The notes under the pieces are model-generated. The model worked only from the letters and a program-made list of their open reading frames with translations. It was not told where the DNA came from and did no database searches. A program made the translations under genes and the position numbers. Positions 25,001 through 31,900 of a DNA stretch of 64,000 nucleotides are shown here, one piece after another (positions within the stretch are counted from its first letter, which is position 1; every line of letters starts with the position of its first letter). This stretch comes from Alviniconcha marisindica (lineage: Eukaryota; Mollusca; Gastropoda; Provannidae), in the NCBI GenBank assembly GCA_018857735.1, contig JABMCL010003406.1, positions 117,001 to 181,000 on the forward strand, read 5' to 3'.

Positions 25001-25012
25001 GTCCGCCATCAT
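736..25012 (-). CDS. VIRMA: VIRMA (protein virilizer homolog), 5' two thirds, 23 exons, runs off left edge
   Basis: VIRMA is the large nuclear scaffold of the m6A-METTL-associated complex (with WTAP, ZC3H13, HAKAI, RBM15) and places N6-methyladenosine, mainly near stop codons and in 3' UTRs. Exons, 5' to 3': 24941-25012, 23081-23193, 22500-22586, 21790-21838, 21173-21302, 19557-20528, 16377-16468, 15254-15328, 13921-14016, 13062-13207, 11629-11708, 10428-10588, 9161-9370, 8713-8801, 8125-8311, 6646-6746, 5893-6073, 5275-5404, 3851-4018, 3300-3443, 2354-2543, 1331-1416, 736 to about 921. All have GT-AG borders, and codon phase closes at every junction except 2354/1416. Family landmarks are VELLFFDTFSH (N-terminus), DGLVLKGWYN, GYEDISSDDE, KWVSGLEAV and KGLSYLLH. 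The start at 25012 is the first of two adjacent ATGs, just before the conserved N-terminal motif. About 1,250 residues are visible; the family is about 1,800, so the C-terminus lies outside the window. Confidence 0.95.
1417..1775. repeat. Tandem array of acceptor-like units upstream of VIRMA exon 22
   Basis: About 12-14 imperfect units of 25-35 bp. Each carries + strand CTCTGAAAATACACAA, i.e. minus TTGTGTATTTTCAGAG, which is the authentic acceptor of exon 22 (TTTTCAG|AG at 1416). Later units drift to CTCTGACAATAC. Confidence 0.9.
1796..1974. repeat. (GA)n tract followed by (TG)n of about 46 units
   Basis: A GA-rich tract at 1796-1850 and an uninterrupted TG run at 1883-1974, both in VIRMA intron 21. 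Confidence 0.97.
2131..2400. repeat. 100-bp tandem units including the 3' end of VIRMA exon 21
   Basis: Units begin at 2131, 2231 and 2333 (pitch 100-102 bp). The third is the genuine exon end. The first two carry diverged copies of SLITVLRLLHNLAIPP (as CLITVLWLLPNWAITPP), so about 45 bp of exon was copied with its flank. The copies have a G-rich insertion where the donor would be. Confidence 0.85.
2636..3208. repeat. 18-bp minisatellite, about 32 copies
   Basis: Unit ACCACCTAGACAAGCTGT with single-base variants, filling most of VIRMA intron 20. The 18-bp unit is open on the minus strand (YSLSRW repeats), which is not evidence of coding. Confidence 0.97.
4140..5250. repeat. About 25-bp minisatellite over 1.1 kb
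   Basis: Unit close to TGTCATGCAGTGCAGTATAG plus TGCTG, most regular at 4860-5050 and degenerate at both ends. It begins about 25 nt beyond the donor of VIRMA exon 18 (5275). Confidence 0.95.
6190..6645. repeat. Polypurine GA/G tract abutting the donor of VIRMA exon 16
   Basis: About 440 bp of GA with runs of G, ending in a G run and GTGGAAGCACTGAC beside the donor at 6646. In the VIRMA transcript this is a continuous polypyrimidine tract directly after the 5' splice site. Confidence 0.95.
6787..6808. repeat. C22 homopolymer
   Basis: Twenty-two consecutive C on the + strand in VIRMA intron 15. Confidence 0.97.
7255..8065. repeat. Two-stage tandem array: about 82-bp units, then a 34-bp core
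   Basis: The left part (7255-7680) has about five units of 80-90 bp containing GCTTTGTCAGTTATATTGTC. The right part (7680-8065) has about 11 copies of a 34-bp core containing CAGATCAGATGGGCTGTGCC. The core is a fragment of the longer unit, so the array shows nested expansion. Confidence 0.93.
8400..8560. repeat. 24-bp tandem repeat
   Basis: About six copies of a 24-bp unit including CAATGACCTAACAATGGATG, in VIRMA intron 14. Confidence 0.9.
9380..9448. repeat. (AC)n microsatellite
   Basis: An interrupted AC run starting 10 bp upstream of the VIRMA exon 13 acceptor. In the transcript it forms a TG-rich tract before GAACAG|ACA. Confidence 0.95.
9663..9688. repeat. G26 homopolymer
   Basis: Twenty-six consecutive G on the + strand, the longest mononucleotide run I found in the window. 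Confidence 0.97.
9840..10405. repeat. 29-bp minisatellite, about 19 copies
   Basis: Unit contains CATGACCAGTTCACTGGCAC. The array ends about 20 bp from the donor of VIRMA exon 12 (10428) but does not include the donor. Confidence 0.95.
10589..11150. repeat. 62-bp array copying the acceptor of VIRMA exon 12
   Basis: The real acceptor is minus TTTTCCCAG|GCGTGCTGGAC at 10588. Near-identical copies recur at exactly 62-bp pitch (about 10650, 10712, 10774, 10836, 10898), each with the first 18 or so exon bases. Units also contain GTTAACTCATTCACGCC, which resembles the ends of the TTAA element at 16764. Degenerate copies continue to about 11150. Confidence 0.92.
11720..12090. repeat. AC tract and degenerate 60-70 bp repeats
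   Basis: A short AC run at 11718-11732 is followed by loosely repeated segments around ATTTAAACATGACCTGCCAC and TTTCACACA. No coding signal is seen. Confidence 0.7.
12518..12615. mobile_element. Short foldback (hairpin) element
   Basis: Arms GGTTCAAAAGAGCGCTATTT (from 12518) and its imperfect complement ending at 12598 form a hairpin of about 37-bp arms around a small loop, followed by ATGTGTTTGGATC. The same terminal sequence bounds the element at 57258-57617. Confidence 0.75.
12793..13025. repeat. About 111-bp tandem duplication
   Basis: Two copies sharing CAGAGCTCAGGAGCTGTGTG (12813 and 12924), just downstream in the transcript of VIRMA exon 10. Confidence 0.9.
13640..13985. repeat. About 80-bp units copying the 3' half of VIRMA exon 9 and its donor
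   Basis: About four units each contain AAACATGGATGTGGAAAAGG (exon 9 coding sequence, minus FSTSMFN) and the segment around the donor CTTGGG|GTGAGTG. Some copies keep the donor (about 13658), others have lost it. They look like decayed exon copies. Confidence 0.88.
13921..16468 (-). CDS. VIRMA: VIRMA exons 7-9: acidic linker and start of helical body
   Basis: Exon 7 (16377-16468) and exon 8 (15254-15328) encode an acidic linker ending in GYEDISSDDELNDGEEAEL, which corresponds to the GYEQISSDED segment of vertebrate VIRMA. Exon 9 (13921-14016) encodes MEFSEDLTEDTW and then FSTSMFNPLQCYLVPLG, matching the family's VEYTAEDL and ELVPL landmarks. Phase is 0 at the end of each of these three exons. 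Donors at 16377 and 13921 are both duplicated in the tandem arrays immediately downstream in the transcript. Confidence 0.9.
14460..14734. mobile_element. TTAA-type MITE (piggyBac-like ends), copy 1
   Basis: Bounded by TTAACCCCTTCACTG at the left and the complement of TTGAACCCTTTCACTG at the right. No coding capacity. It contains a triplicated 17-bp unit (ATAACAATGACGGTCCT) at about 14548-14590. A related copy in the opposite orientation lies at 42652-42880. Confidence 0.7.
15478..15829. repeat. Direct duplication of about 137 bp
   Basis: Segments 15478-15614 and 15693-15829 are nearly identical, sharing CAAAACATGCTCCTCTATAT. Both lie in VIRMA intron 7 and include a small inverted motif ACTGGTAATTTACCAGT. 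Confidence 0.93.
15870..16025. repeat. (GA)n then (TG)n compound microsatellite
   Basis: GA-rich from 15873 to 15955, then TG-rich to 16025, in VIRMA intron 7. Confidence 0.97.
16180..16376. repeat. About 49-bp array copying the donor of VIRMA exon 7
   Basis: On the minus strand the real donor is CTCAG|GTACAGCCTTTCTCTC (16377). Each of about four units carries TTGG|GTACAGCC plus a pyrimidine stretch, so the first 16 or so intron bases recur at about 49-bp pitch. Confidence 0.9.
16764..17490 (+). mobile_element. piggyBac-like element, internally deleted, TTAA borders
   Basis: Ends are TTAACTCTTTCA at 16764 and the complement of TTAACTCATTCA at 17490, i.e. matching short inverted repeats with TTAA at both borders, typical of the piggyBac superfamily. 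Inside, an open frame from about 17025 reads MAARRVNMRYSVREAVELVL and then an acidic stretch with SDSGSEENFVDSDEEF, like the N-terminus of piggyBac-type transposases. The catalytic core is absent. The element lies in VIRMA intron 6. Confidence 0.65.
18400..19250 (-). pseudogene. Decayed LINE 3' end (RNase H and C-terminal region)
   Basis: Minus-strand pieces in shifting frames read LLQILELYMDLIRDGKE, then in another frame WVPGHVGIRGNSAADTAAKD (RNase H core), then ILELWQAEWDEFPRNKFHEI, and finally EEPPMCIGCDELLTVKHISL followed by ACSDLVRIRQ. This order is that of non-LTR retrotransposons with an RNase H domain and a terminal CxxC...H...C motif. Frameshifts and stops make it inactive. The reverse transcriptase is missing. 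Confidence 0.8.
19557..20528 (-). CDS. VIRMA: VIRMA exon 6: large low-complexity RE/RD/RS mixed-charge exon
   Basis: This single 972-nt exon encodes residues about 151-474. It opens with EPRHEVRHEPAMTEEELCKS, then a Pro/Gln/Ala stretch. From about residue 264 to 417 it is almost entirely Arg, Glu and Asp dipeptides, with a nearly pure RE core at about 334-374. It then has an RS-type stretch (SQSRSRSRSP) and an acidic end (EEEMEVGDV). The + strand is correspondingly CT-rich and microsatellite-like. The acceptor side (20529) is clear and the donor GTAG|gtacgt ends the exon at 19557. A second possible donor lies about 40 nt further on. Human VIRMA has proline-rich and acidic sequence here rather than an RE block, so this looks like a lineage expansion. 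A likely role is binding other RS/RE nuclear proteins; that is inference. Confidence 0.9.
21173..25012 (-). CDS. VIRMA: VIRMA exons 1-5: conserved N-terminal virilizer domain
   Basis: These five exons encode residues 1 to about 150, the most conserved block of the family. Exon 1 gives MMADAGDSLVELLFFDTFSH. Exon 2 (23081-23193) gives LDLVQFPHPVIIYEVRIIP. Exon 3 (22500-22586) gives NPSAFKLELFVNNLTRPNA. Exon 4 (21790-21838) gives LDYKENTNIQLKPEAE. Exon 5 (21173-21302) gives VPTDGLVLKGWYNTVTVAIY, followed by a run of seven prolines. Phases are 0, 2, 2, 0 and 1 at successive exon ends and all close. A proline run after this domain is also present in vertebrate VIRMA, which supports orthology. Intron 1 (23194-24940) holds a SINE-like tract and a C20 run. 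Confidence 0.95.
21303..21505. repeat. Two extra copies of the VIRMA exon 5 acceptor region
   Basis: The exon 5 start (minus TTTCAG|GTACCAACAGATGGCCTGG) recurs at about 21395 almost exactly, including about 35 bp of exon, and in a decayed form near 21465. Intron sequence between them (GACAGGTTTT etc.) is also repeated at about 90 bp pitch. Confidence 0.88.
21689..21704. repeat. Poly-C run
   Basis: A run of about 16 C followed by T7 in VIRMA intron 4. Confidence 0.9.
23505..23995. mobile_element. Possible SINE-containing interspersed segment
   Basis: GGTTCAAATCCTGG at about 23553 is a good Pol III B box, preceded by a weak A box. The motif GATCTCCACC recurs inverted near 23572 and 23970 with AAATCCTGG nearby, hinting at an inserted unit. 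C runs occur at 23581-23594 and 23697-23716. Confidence 0.45.
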
Positions 25013-25435
25013 TGATCCAATAACTTCCCCTTGTTCGGAAATGTCACACAGAATGATTCCCCCCTGATGCAGATGGCAGTGCAACCTACCTAGGGCAAGG
25101 CTTGTCGACAAGACGAGTTACATACTTTGTCAACAATTAGACTGCATTATCACATTATCAGTTCATCATTCTTTCCATCGAAGGTAATGTGTGCTGTTAT
25201 GTGCTGTGTTATTTACTGATTAATTAAAGTTTGAAAAAAAAGAAGGACTAAATGCAGAGTTTTGGTAGTTTACTGTTTGGTTCGACTTCGAGAGAGAAGA
25301 ATGCATCGAGTTGGGCTTCTCACTAATCTCGACAAGTGCTCTGCATGTTTTCAACAAGTTTTCTGCTTGTTTCAGATGTAAACGGGCGTGTTGGTAGACC
25401 TGCGAGCCGATTTAACAGCAGCTACTGATATTGTC
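25013..25435. promoter_or_regulatory. Head-to-head VIRMA/AKTIP intergenic interval, probable shared promoter
   Basis: Only 423 bp separate the two divergent start codons (VIRMA 25012 on minus, AKTIP 25436 on plus), so promoters and 5' UTRs of both genes must overlap or abut here, unless undetected 5' exons lie elsewhere. A CCAAT pentamer lies at 25016-25020, next to the VIRMA start, and a perfect 12-bp palindrome CTTGTCGACAAG lies at 25101-25112. No convincing TATA box is seen. A TTTCAG at about 25371-25376 could end a 5' UTR intron of AKTIP. Assignment as a promoter rests on position, not on identified factor sites. Confidence 0.55.
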
Positions 25436-25954
25436 ATGATGTCTAGCGCCCAGGACTCTTCAACAGAGGTTTGTATCGTCGGAGACGTGAAAAGAAAAAA
25501 ACTCACTTTGTATCGTTTGTCAAGTGTGTGTGTGCGTGTGTTTTGTGTGTATGTGTGTGTGTGTGTGTCCTTACTGCCCAGCAACCCCCTACAGTGACAT
25601 AATTTTCAATATAATGAAGGAGGTCACTAACATTTATAGAACTGGAACTTAGAAGAGGAAGATCCCTAAACCTGTACATACTACCTGTGATAATTTATAT
25701 TGATGAAGAAGTGTTTGAGTATCAATCTTCAATGACAGTGAGCCTGCATCAGACGAACGTTCTCCTGCCAGATTTAGCTACTTGGGTTCTCAGTCTTCTA
25801 CTGGGACAGGGCTCCCCATTTTTGATGACTCAGAGTCAGACGCCAAGGTGTGGGTTTACCAACGTTATGAAGAGTTAAAGGGTGTCAGTTGTGAGGGATG
25901 GTAGTGTTATGAGTTATGAAGTACAAAATATGTGTTCAAGATCATGCCTTTCCA

Positions 25955-25997
<43 letters not shown>

Positions 25998-28900
25998 ACA
26001 CACACACACACACACACTCACTCATGCACACATACACACATACACTCATGCACACATACACACACACATCCATCCCCCCACCCACACACAAAGTCAAGTT
26101 CACCACAATGCTGGAAATGTGTGTTTCCAGGTTTATTGGAACACAAAGACAACTTGACATTGACACAGAGGTACTTCATTGTCTTGGTCTCTCTGTCAAA
26201 AAGCAGCCAGTCAAACTCAGTGAGCCAGGCACTTTGAAAGGAGACTTTGGAAGAATCTGGTTAGATTTTGAGAAAATAGCTGCCAATGACTCTACCCTTA
26301 TGAAGTCTACTAACTGTCTGAAACTGAAATGTTATCCAGTCACACAAGCTTTGAATGAATGGGAACATTATGTGTATGTTTATCGCAGTGGTATAAAGGC
26401 ATGGCTAATCTGCACACCAAATTGGCAAAGCAGCACTGAGTTGATATGCAAAATCTCCATAGAAAGTTGATAGTTCATAGTGCCCTACTCGCAGCTTGGA
26501 ACAACCTTTGTATGTACCTGTACACAATCTTTCTTGATTCCAAATTTGATGCTTGCATTCATGTTAAACTTAAAAATGGGAAACTGACACATGAACTTCA
26601 AAATAAAACAAATAAAAAACAAACAGACAAACAAACAAAAATATAAAAAACACAAAAAGACATCAGTTACAATTTTTTGAAGAGTCAGGGATGAAAACAC
26701 CTTTTAAATTGCAAGATTGGGGTGAGTCTACCCCATATAGCTGTAAAAAATGAGGAGTCCTGAGCTAATCAAGATATTTCTGTGCACTTGGTAGTAAAAA
26801 ACTTTTTAGGTCATGCTTCATGCTCGTTTGTTCAAAGCAGATGATGCTCCAGTTTTTTTCATGCTTTTGATTAAAACAATATTTTAGTATGATTAATACA
26901 TAATATATGTGTATTATATGTAGATAGATTGTATATATATATAATACATCAGTGTGGAACAGCGTTAAAAATAAAAAAATGAAGCGGAAATTGTTCACAT
27001 GAGACAAATTCTGCTTAGAAAATAAAATTTGATTTTGCAAAGATCTAACTCTTCAGTGAAAATGCGCCATAGTTTGGAATCTGCAAGTCTTGCCCACTGT
27101 TGCTCTGCTACAGCTTATGAGACAAAAATGACAACCACCCTTGGGGCATTTGAAGCAGAATATCATCTGTGGATTCTGATTGGCTGTAGCTGCGTCAGGT
27201 GATGGCTAGCAGGCTGGAACCTTCTGTTGTAATGTTAAACCTGTAGTTTGCCGTGGACTCTAGATGATGCTGAAAAAGGTACCTTGCTGTGTGTGCAGTC
27301 CTCTGAGGCCCACTCTGCCTCGCCATCCCCGCGCCTCTCCGGCAGCGGCGGTGAGGGTCGCCAGCTGCCCACCATTCCAAGCGCCGAGCTGAGCAGTGTG
27401 AACAGGATGAGCAAAGGAAGCAGCAAGCAGGTGCCCCCGGTGCGGGGGACCTCTGGTTATGGCCCCTTTCTGCAGGAGTACTCCATGATGGCCGAGTTGT
27501 GAGTGTTCTGTAGAACTTGTGTTTTGTAATAAATCAACACTCTTTCTGCTTGTCCGTCTGCCTGCTTGTCTGTTGGGCCTTCATCTTGTTGTTTTTCACG
27601 TCTCTTCACCCAAAGTAGTGTAGCAGTAGTAGTCCCAGTGCTTGGGAAGTAATACAATTTAGTAAAAGTTTTTATTTAATTACTTAATTGTTCCTTGTGG
27701 TAAATTTGGGTCGCCTTACCGGGGTAAGGCACAGCAGCTGCAAGAGCAGCGCCACCTATTTCTGTCAGTGTGTGCAGTATGGCTGTGTCACTGTGACCAA
27801 ACATTGGTAATGGTATGGCTGCCAGCGCTTGGGATTTTTAATGTGCGCACAGAAGTTGATGCCTGTGATTGCACACAGGGTGCTGTACAGACACTGTAAG
27901 AGAGTCTGCACTGAAAGCTGACTGGGAGAAAAATCCTGTGCTGTACTGGTGACTTGAACCTGCCAGGGATATAGTGTGGTATTGGTGCGGGAGAAGCCAC
28001 AATGAAGAACTACTCTTGGAAATAGTGATAGTGTAGCAGTATAGTGTCCTGTGTAGTGTTAGTATATAAACATGTGTGTGCAAGATGTGGTAATGTAGGG
28101 CAGGTATGGCCTGTGAGTTCAGCTTCGGGACATTTTTGCCTTCAGTGTTCAGGCTGTGAGGGTTTCTTCCATATTCTGGGTTGGTTTGTGCATAGCATGC
28201 ATGTTTTAAAAGATCACCCTGATGAAAAACCACCCCTCTTTCATCCCATCTAAATGAAGCCCAGACCAAGGACTACTCCTCCTTTAAGAACACTTTTGCC
28301 TGATTTTTCTGGTCGTCTTAAAAGAGGGGCACCACAGTAAGTACTTAGTGTTGCAGTGCAGTAGGATGCGTTTGACTGTAGTCTTATTGGTTTTTTGGTT
28401 TTGCCCTGTTCGTCCATCACAGCAACCAGCTCCACAAGCAGAAGCTGCCTGGCGTGTATGTCATGCCGTCAGCCAAGTCCCCGCTGGTGTGGAATGGTGT
28501 GATATTTCTGCGCCAAGGCTTGTACGAGGGCTGTGCTCTGCGCTTTACCCTCACCATTCCAGACAACTACCCCGACGGGGACTGCCCGGTGAGTCACCTG
28601 TCATTGTCTGTGCCCTCGTGAGTCACCTGTCTTTTTCTGCGTCAGGTCAGTCACCTGTCTGTGCCTGGTTAGTCACTTGTCTGTGTCTGTGCCTGGTGAG
28701 TCACCTGTCTGTCTGGTGAGTCACTGTCTCTGTCTGTCTGGTGAGTCATTGTCTTTGTCTGTCTCTGTCTGGTGAGTCACTGTCTTTGTCTGGTGAGTCA
28801 CTGTCTTTGTCTGTCTCCGTCTGGTGAGTCACTGTCTTTGTCTCTGTCTGGTGAGTCACTGTCTTTGTCTGTCTGGTGAGTCACTGTCTGTCTGTCTGGT

Positions 28901-31900
28901 GAGTCACTGTCTTTGTCTCTGTCTGGTGAGTCTTTGTCTCTGTCTGGTGAGTCACTGTCTTTGGTGAGTCTCTCTCTTTGTCTCTGTCTGGTGAGTCACT
29001 GTTGTTGTCTCTGTCTGGTGAGTCTCTGTCTTTGTCTCTGCCCAGTGACACTGTGAGTCACCTTTGTTTTTGCCTTCCACTGTCTAGACATAATAAGGTA
29101 TGGCAGAGTCAGCCAGTGAGTGAGGTAAGCTTCAAGGTGTTTTTGTTTTTAGTATTCTGGCTGTGACAGTTTGTCCCGTACCTTGCATAGGTTTGTATAC
29201 AGTATGCATGTTTCAAATGGTGTGAATGAAAAAGAAAAATACATGCATATGTTTTTCGTTCATTTTTTTATCCTGTTTCTGAAAAATTCATATTCGACAG
29301 TCACAAAAACACAATTTTGAGTGCTGGCATTTTGCGTCTAGCAGTCTCTGTAGTATCAGGTCGTAAATAATGCCGGCATGTGGCAGAAGTATTGAATACA
29401 TCACAACCCACGTCCTCTCTGCACTTCACTGGTAAAGAGTGAACCAGCATGGCTGTGACCAGAGCAGCTCAAATCCAAAGGAAAAAATACTTCTTTTGTG
29501 ACGGTTCACTGAAGCACGGAGCTGAAAGTATGTAGTCAGATATTTATGTTTTCAGGCAGACTGGTCTCTTGGGTTTGCTTCCCCTTTATGGGATGAATCA
29601 GTGAGAAGCTGGAAGAAGGCCTAAAAGAAGACAGTAATTGACCTGTATGCTTGTTTCAGGACTTGGCGTTCGAGTTCCCAGTGTTCCACCCGATGGTGGA
29701 CCCTGAGTCGGGCAGAATAGACGTCAAACGGGCATTTCCCAAGTGGAGGTAATCACCAGATTATCATTTTATCATCGCAGTGACACCGTGCTAATCTTAT
29801 GTGGGTTGTTGGTGCACAGTGGTTCATCATGTGGAGGTGATGGTGTCAGAAAAGGGATGGTGCACAATGGTTCATCATTGTGCAGGTGATGGTGTCAGAA
29901 AAGGGATGGTGTACAGTGGTTCATCGTGTGGAGGTGATGGTGTCAGAAAAGGGATGGTGCACAATGGTTCATCATGTGGAGGTGATGGTGTCAGAAAAGG
30001 GGTGGTGTACAATGGTTCATCAAGTGGAAGTGATGGTGTCAGAAAAGGGATGGTGCACAATGGTTCATCATTGTGCAGGTGATGGTGTCAGAAAAGGGAT
30101 GGTGTACAATGGTTCAAGTGGAAGTGATGGTGTCAGAAAAGGGATGGTGCACAATGGTTCATCATTGTGCAGGTGATGGTGTCAGAAAAGGGGTGGTGTA
30201 CAATGGTTCATCAAGCGGAAGTGATGGTGTCAGAAAAGGGATGGTGTACAATGGTTCATCATTGTGCAGGTGATGGTGTCAGAAAAGGGGTGGTGTACAA
30301 TGGTTCATCAAGTGGAAGTGATGGTGTCAGAAAAGGGATGGTGTACAATGGTTCATCATTGTGCAGGTGATGGTGTCAGAAAAGGGATGGTGCACAATGG
30401 TTCATCATGTGGAGGTGATGGTGTCAGAAAAGGGATGGTGCACAATGGTTCATCATGTGGAGGTGATGGTGTCAGAAAAGGGATGGTGCACAATGGTTCA
30501 TCATTGTGCAGGTGATGGTGTCAGAAAAGGGATGGTGCACAATGGTTCATCATTGTGCAGGTGATGGTGTCAGAAAAGGGATGGTGCACAATGGTTCATC
30601 ATGTGGAGGTGATGGTGTCAGAAAAGGGATGGTGCACAATGGTTCATCATGTGGAGGTGATGGTGTCAGAAAAGGGATGGTGCACAATGGTTCATCATGT
30701 GGAGGTGATGGTGTCAGAAAAGGGATGGCGCACAATGGTTCATCATGTGGAGGTAATGGTGTCAGAAAAGGGATGGTGCACAATGGTTCATCATGTGGAA
30801 GTGATGGTGTCAGAAAAGGGATGGTGCACAATGGTTCATCATGTGGAGGTGATGGTGTCAGAAAAGGGATGGTGCACAAAGGTTCATCATGTGGAGGTGA
30901 TGGTGTCAGAAAAGGGATGGTGCACAATGGTTCATCATGTGGAGGTGATGGTGTCAGAAAAGGGATGGCGCACAATGGTTCATCATGTGGAGGTAATGGT
31001 GTCAGAAAAGGGATGGTGCACAATGGTTCATCATGTGGAAGTGATGGTGTCAGAAAAGGGATGGTGCACAATGGTTCATCATGTGGAGGTGATGGTGTCA
31101 GAAAAGGGATGGTGCACAAAGGTTCATCATGTGGAGGTGATGGTGTCAGAAAAGGGATGGTGCACAATGGTTCATCATGTGGAGGTGATGGTGTCAGAAA
31201 AGGGATGATGCACAGTGGTTCATCATGTGGAGGTGATGGTGTCAGAAAAGGGATCTTTAACATTACAGAGCGCAGTGTTACAGGAGGTTGGTCTTTCACC
31301 AGGGAACATGTGGAACGTGTCCGCAAACACCCGTGATTTTGTGAGGCCGGAACAAGGGTAGGCAGCATTCTAAGTGAATCGGCCAGTCTGCAGATTACAC
31401 ACTTGTTCATGCAGGCAGTGCACTAGGTTTTGACGTGGTTATCGTATTCATACTATTCTCCTTTGGTTTGTGTTTTCAGGCGTAACGTGAACCACTTGTG
31501 GCAAGTGCTGATGTATGCAAGGAAAATCTTCTACAAGATAGAGACCAAGGCCCCTCTCAATGCTGAGGCAGCCACCCTGTGAGTACTGAACAGCAACAAA
31601 GACAGAATAACCATTTGAGTCTCGCCAAGTAAAAGCACAAGAAATGAGGACTGCACAGCAACAAAGACAGAATAATTTAATTCTCACCATTTGTGACTAC
31701 TGCTCAGCAACAAAGACAGAATGTCTGTTTTTATTCTCACCAGGTAAAAGCTCAACAAATGAGTACTGCTCAGCAACAAAGACAGAATGTCCGTTTTTAT
31801 TCTCACCAGGTAAAAGCTCAACAAATGAGTACTGCTCAGCAACAAAGACAGAATGTCCGTTTTTATTCTCACCAGGTAAAAGCACAACAAATGAGTACTG

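Noticed and set aside
30506..31410. Overlapping long open frames on both strands (276 and 286 codons)
   Set aside because: Produced by a 48-bp repeat whose length is a multiple of three; the peptides are pure repeat and the array is inside an AKTIP intron.
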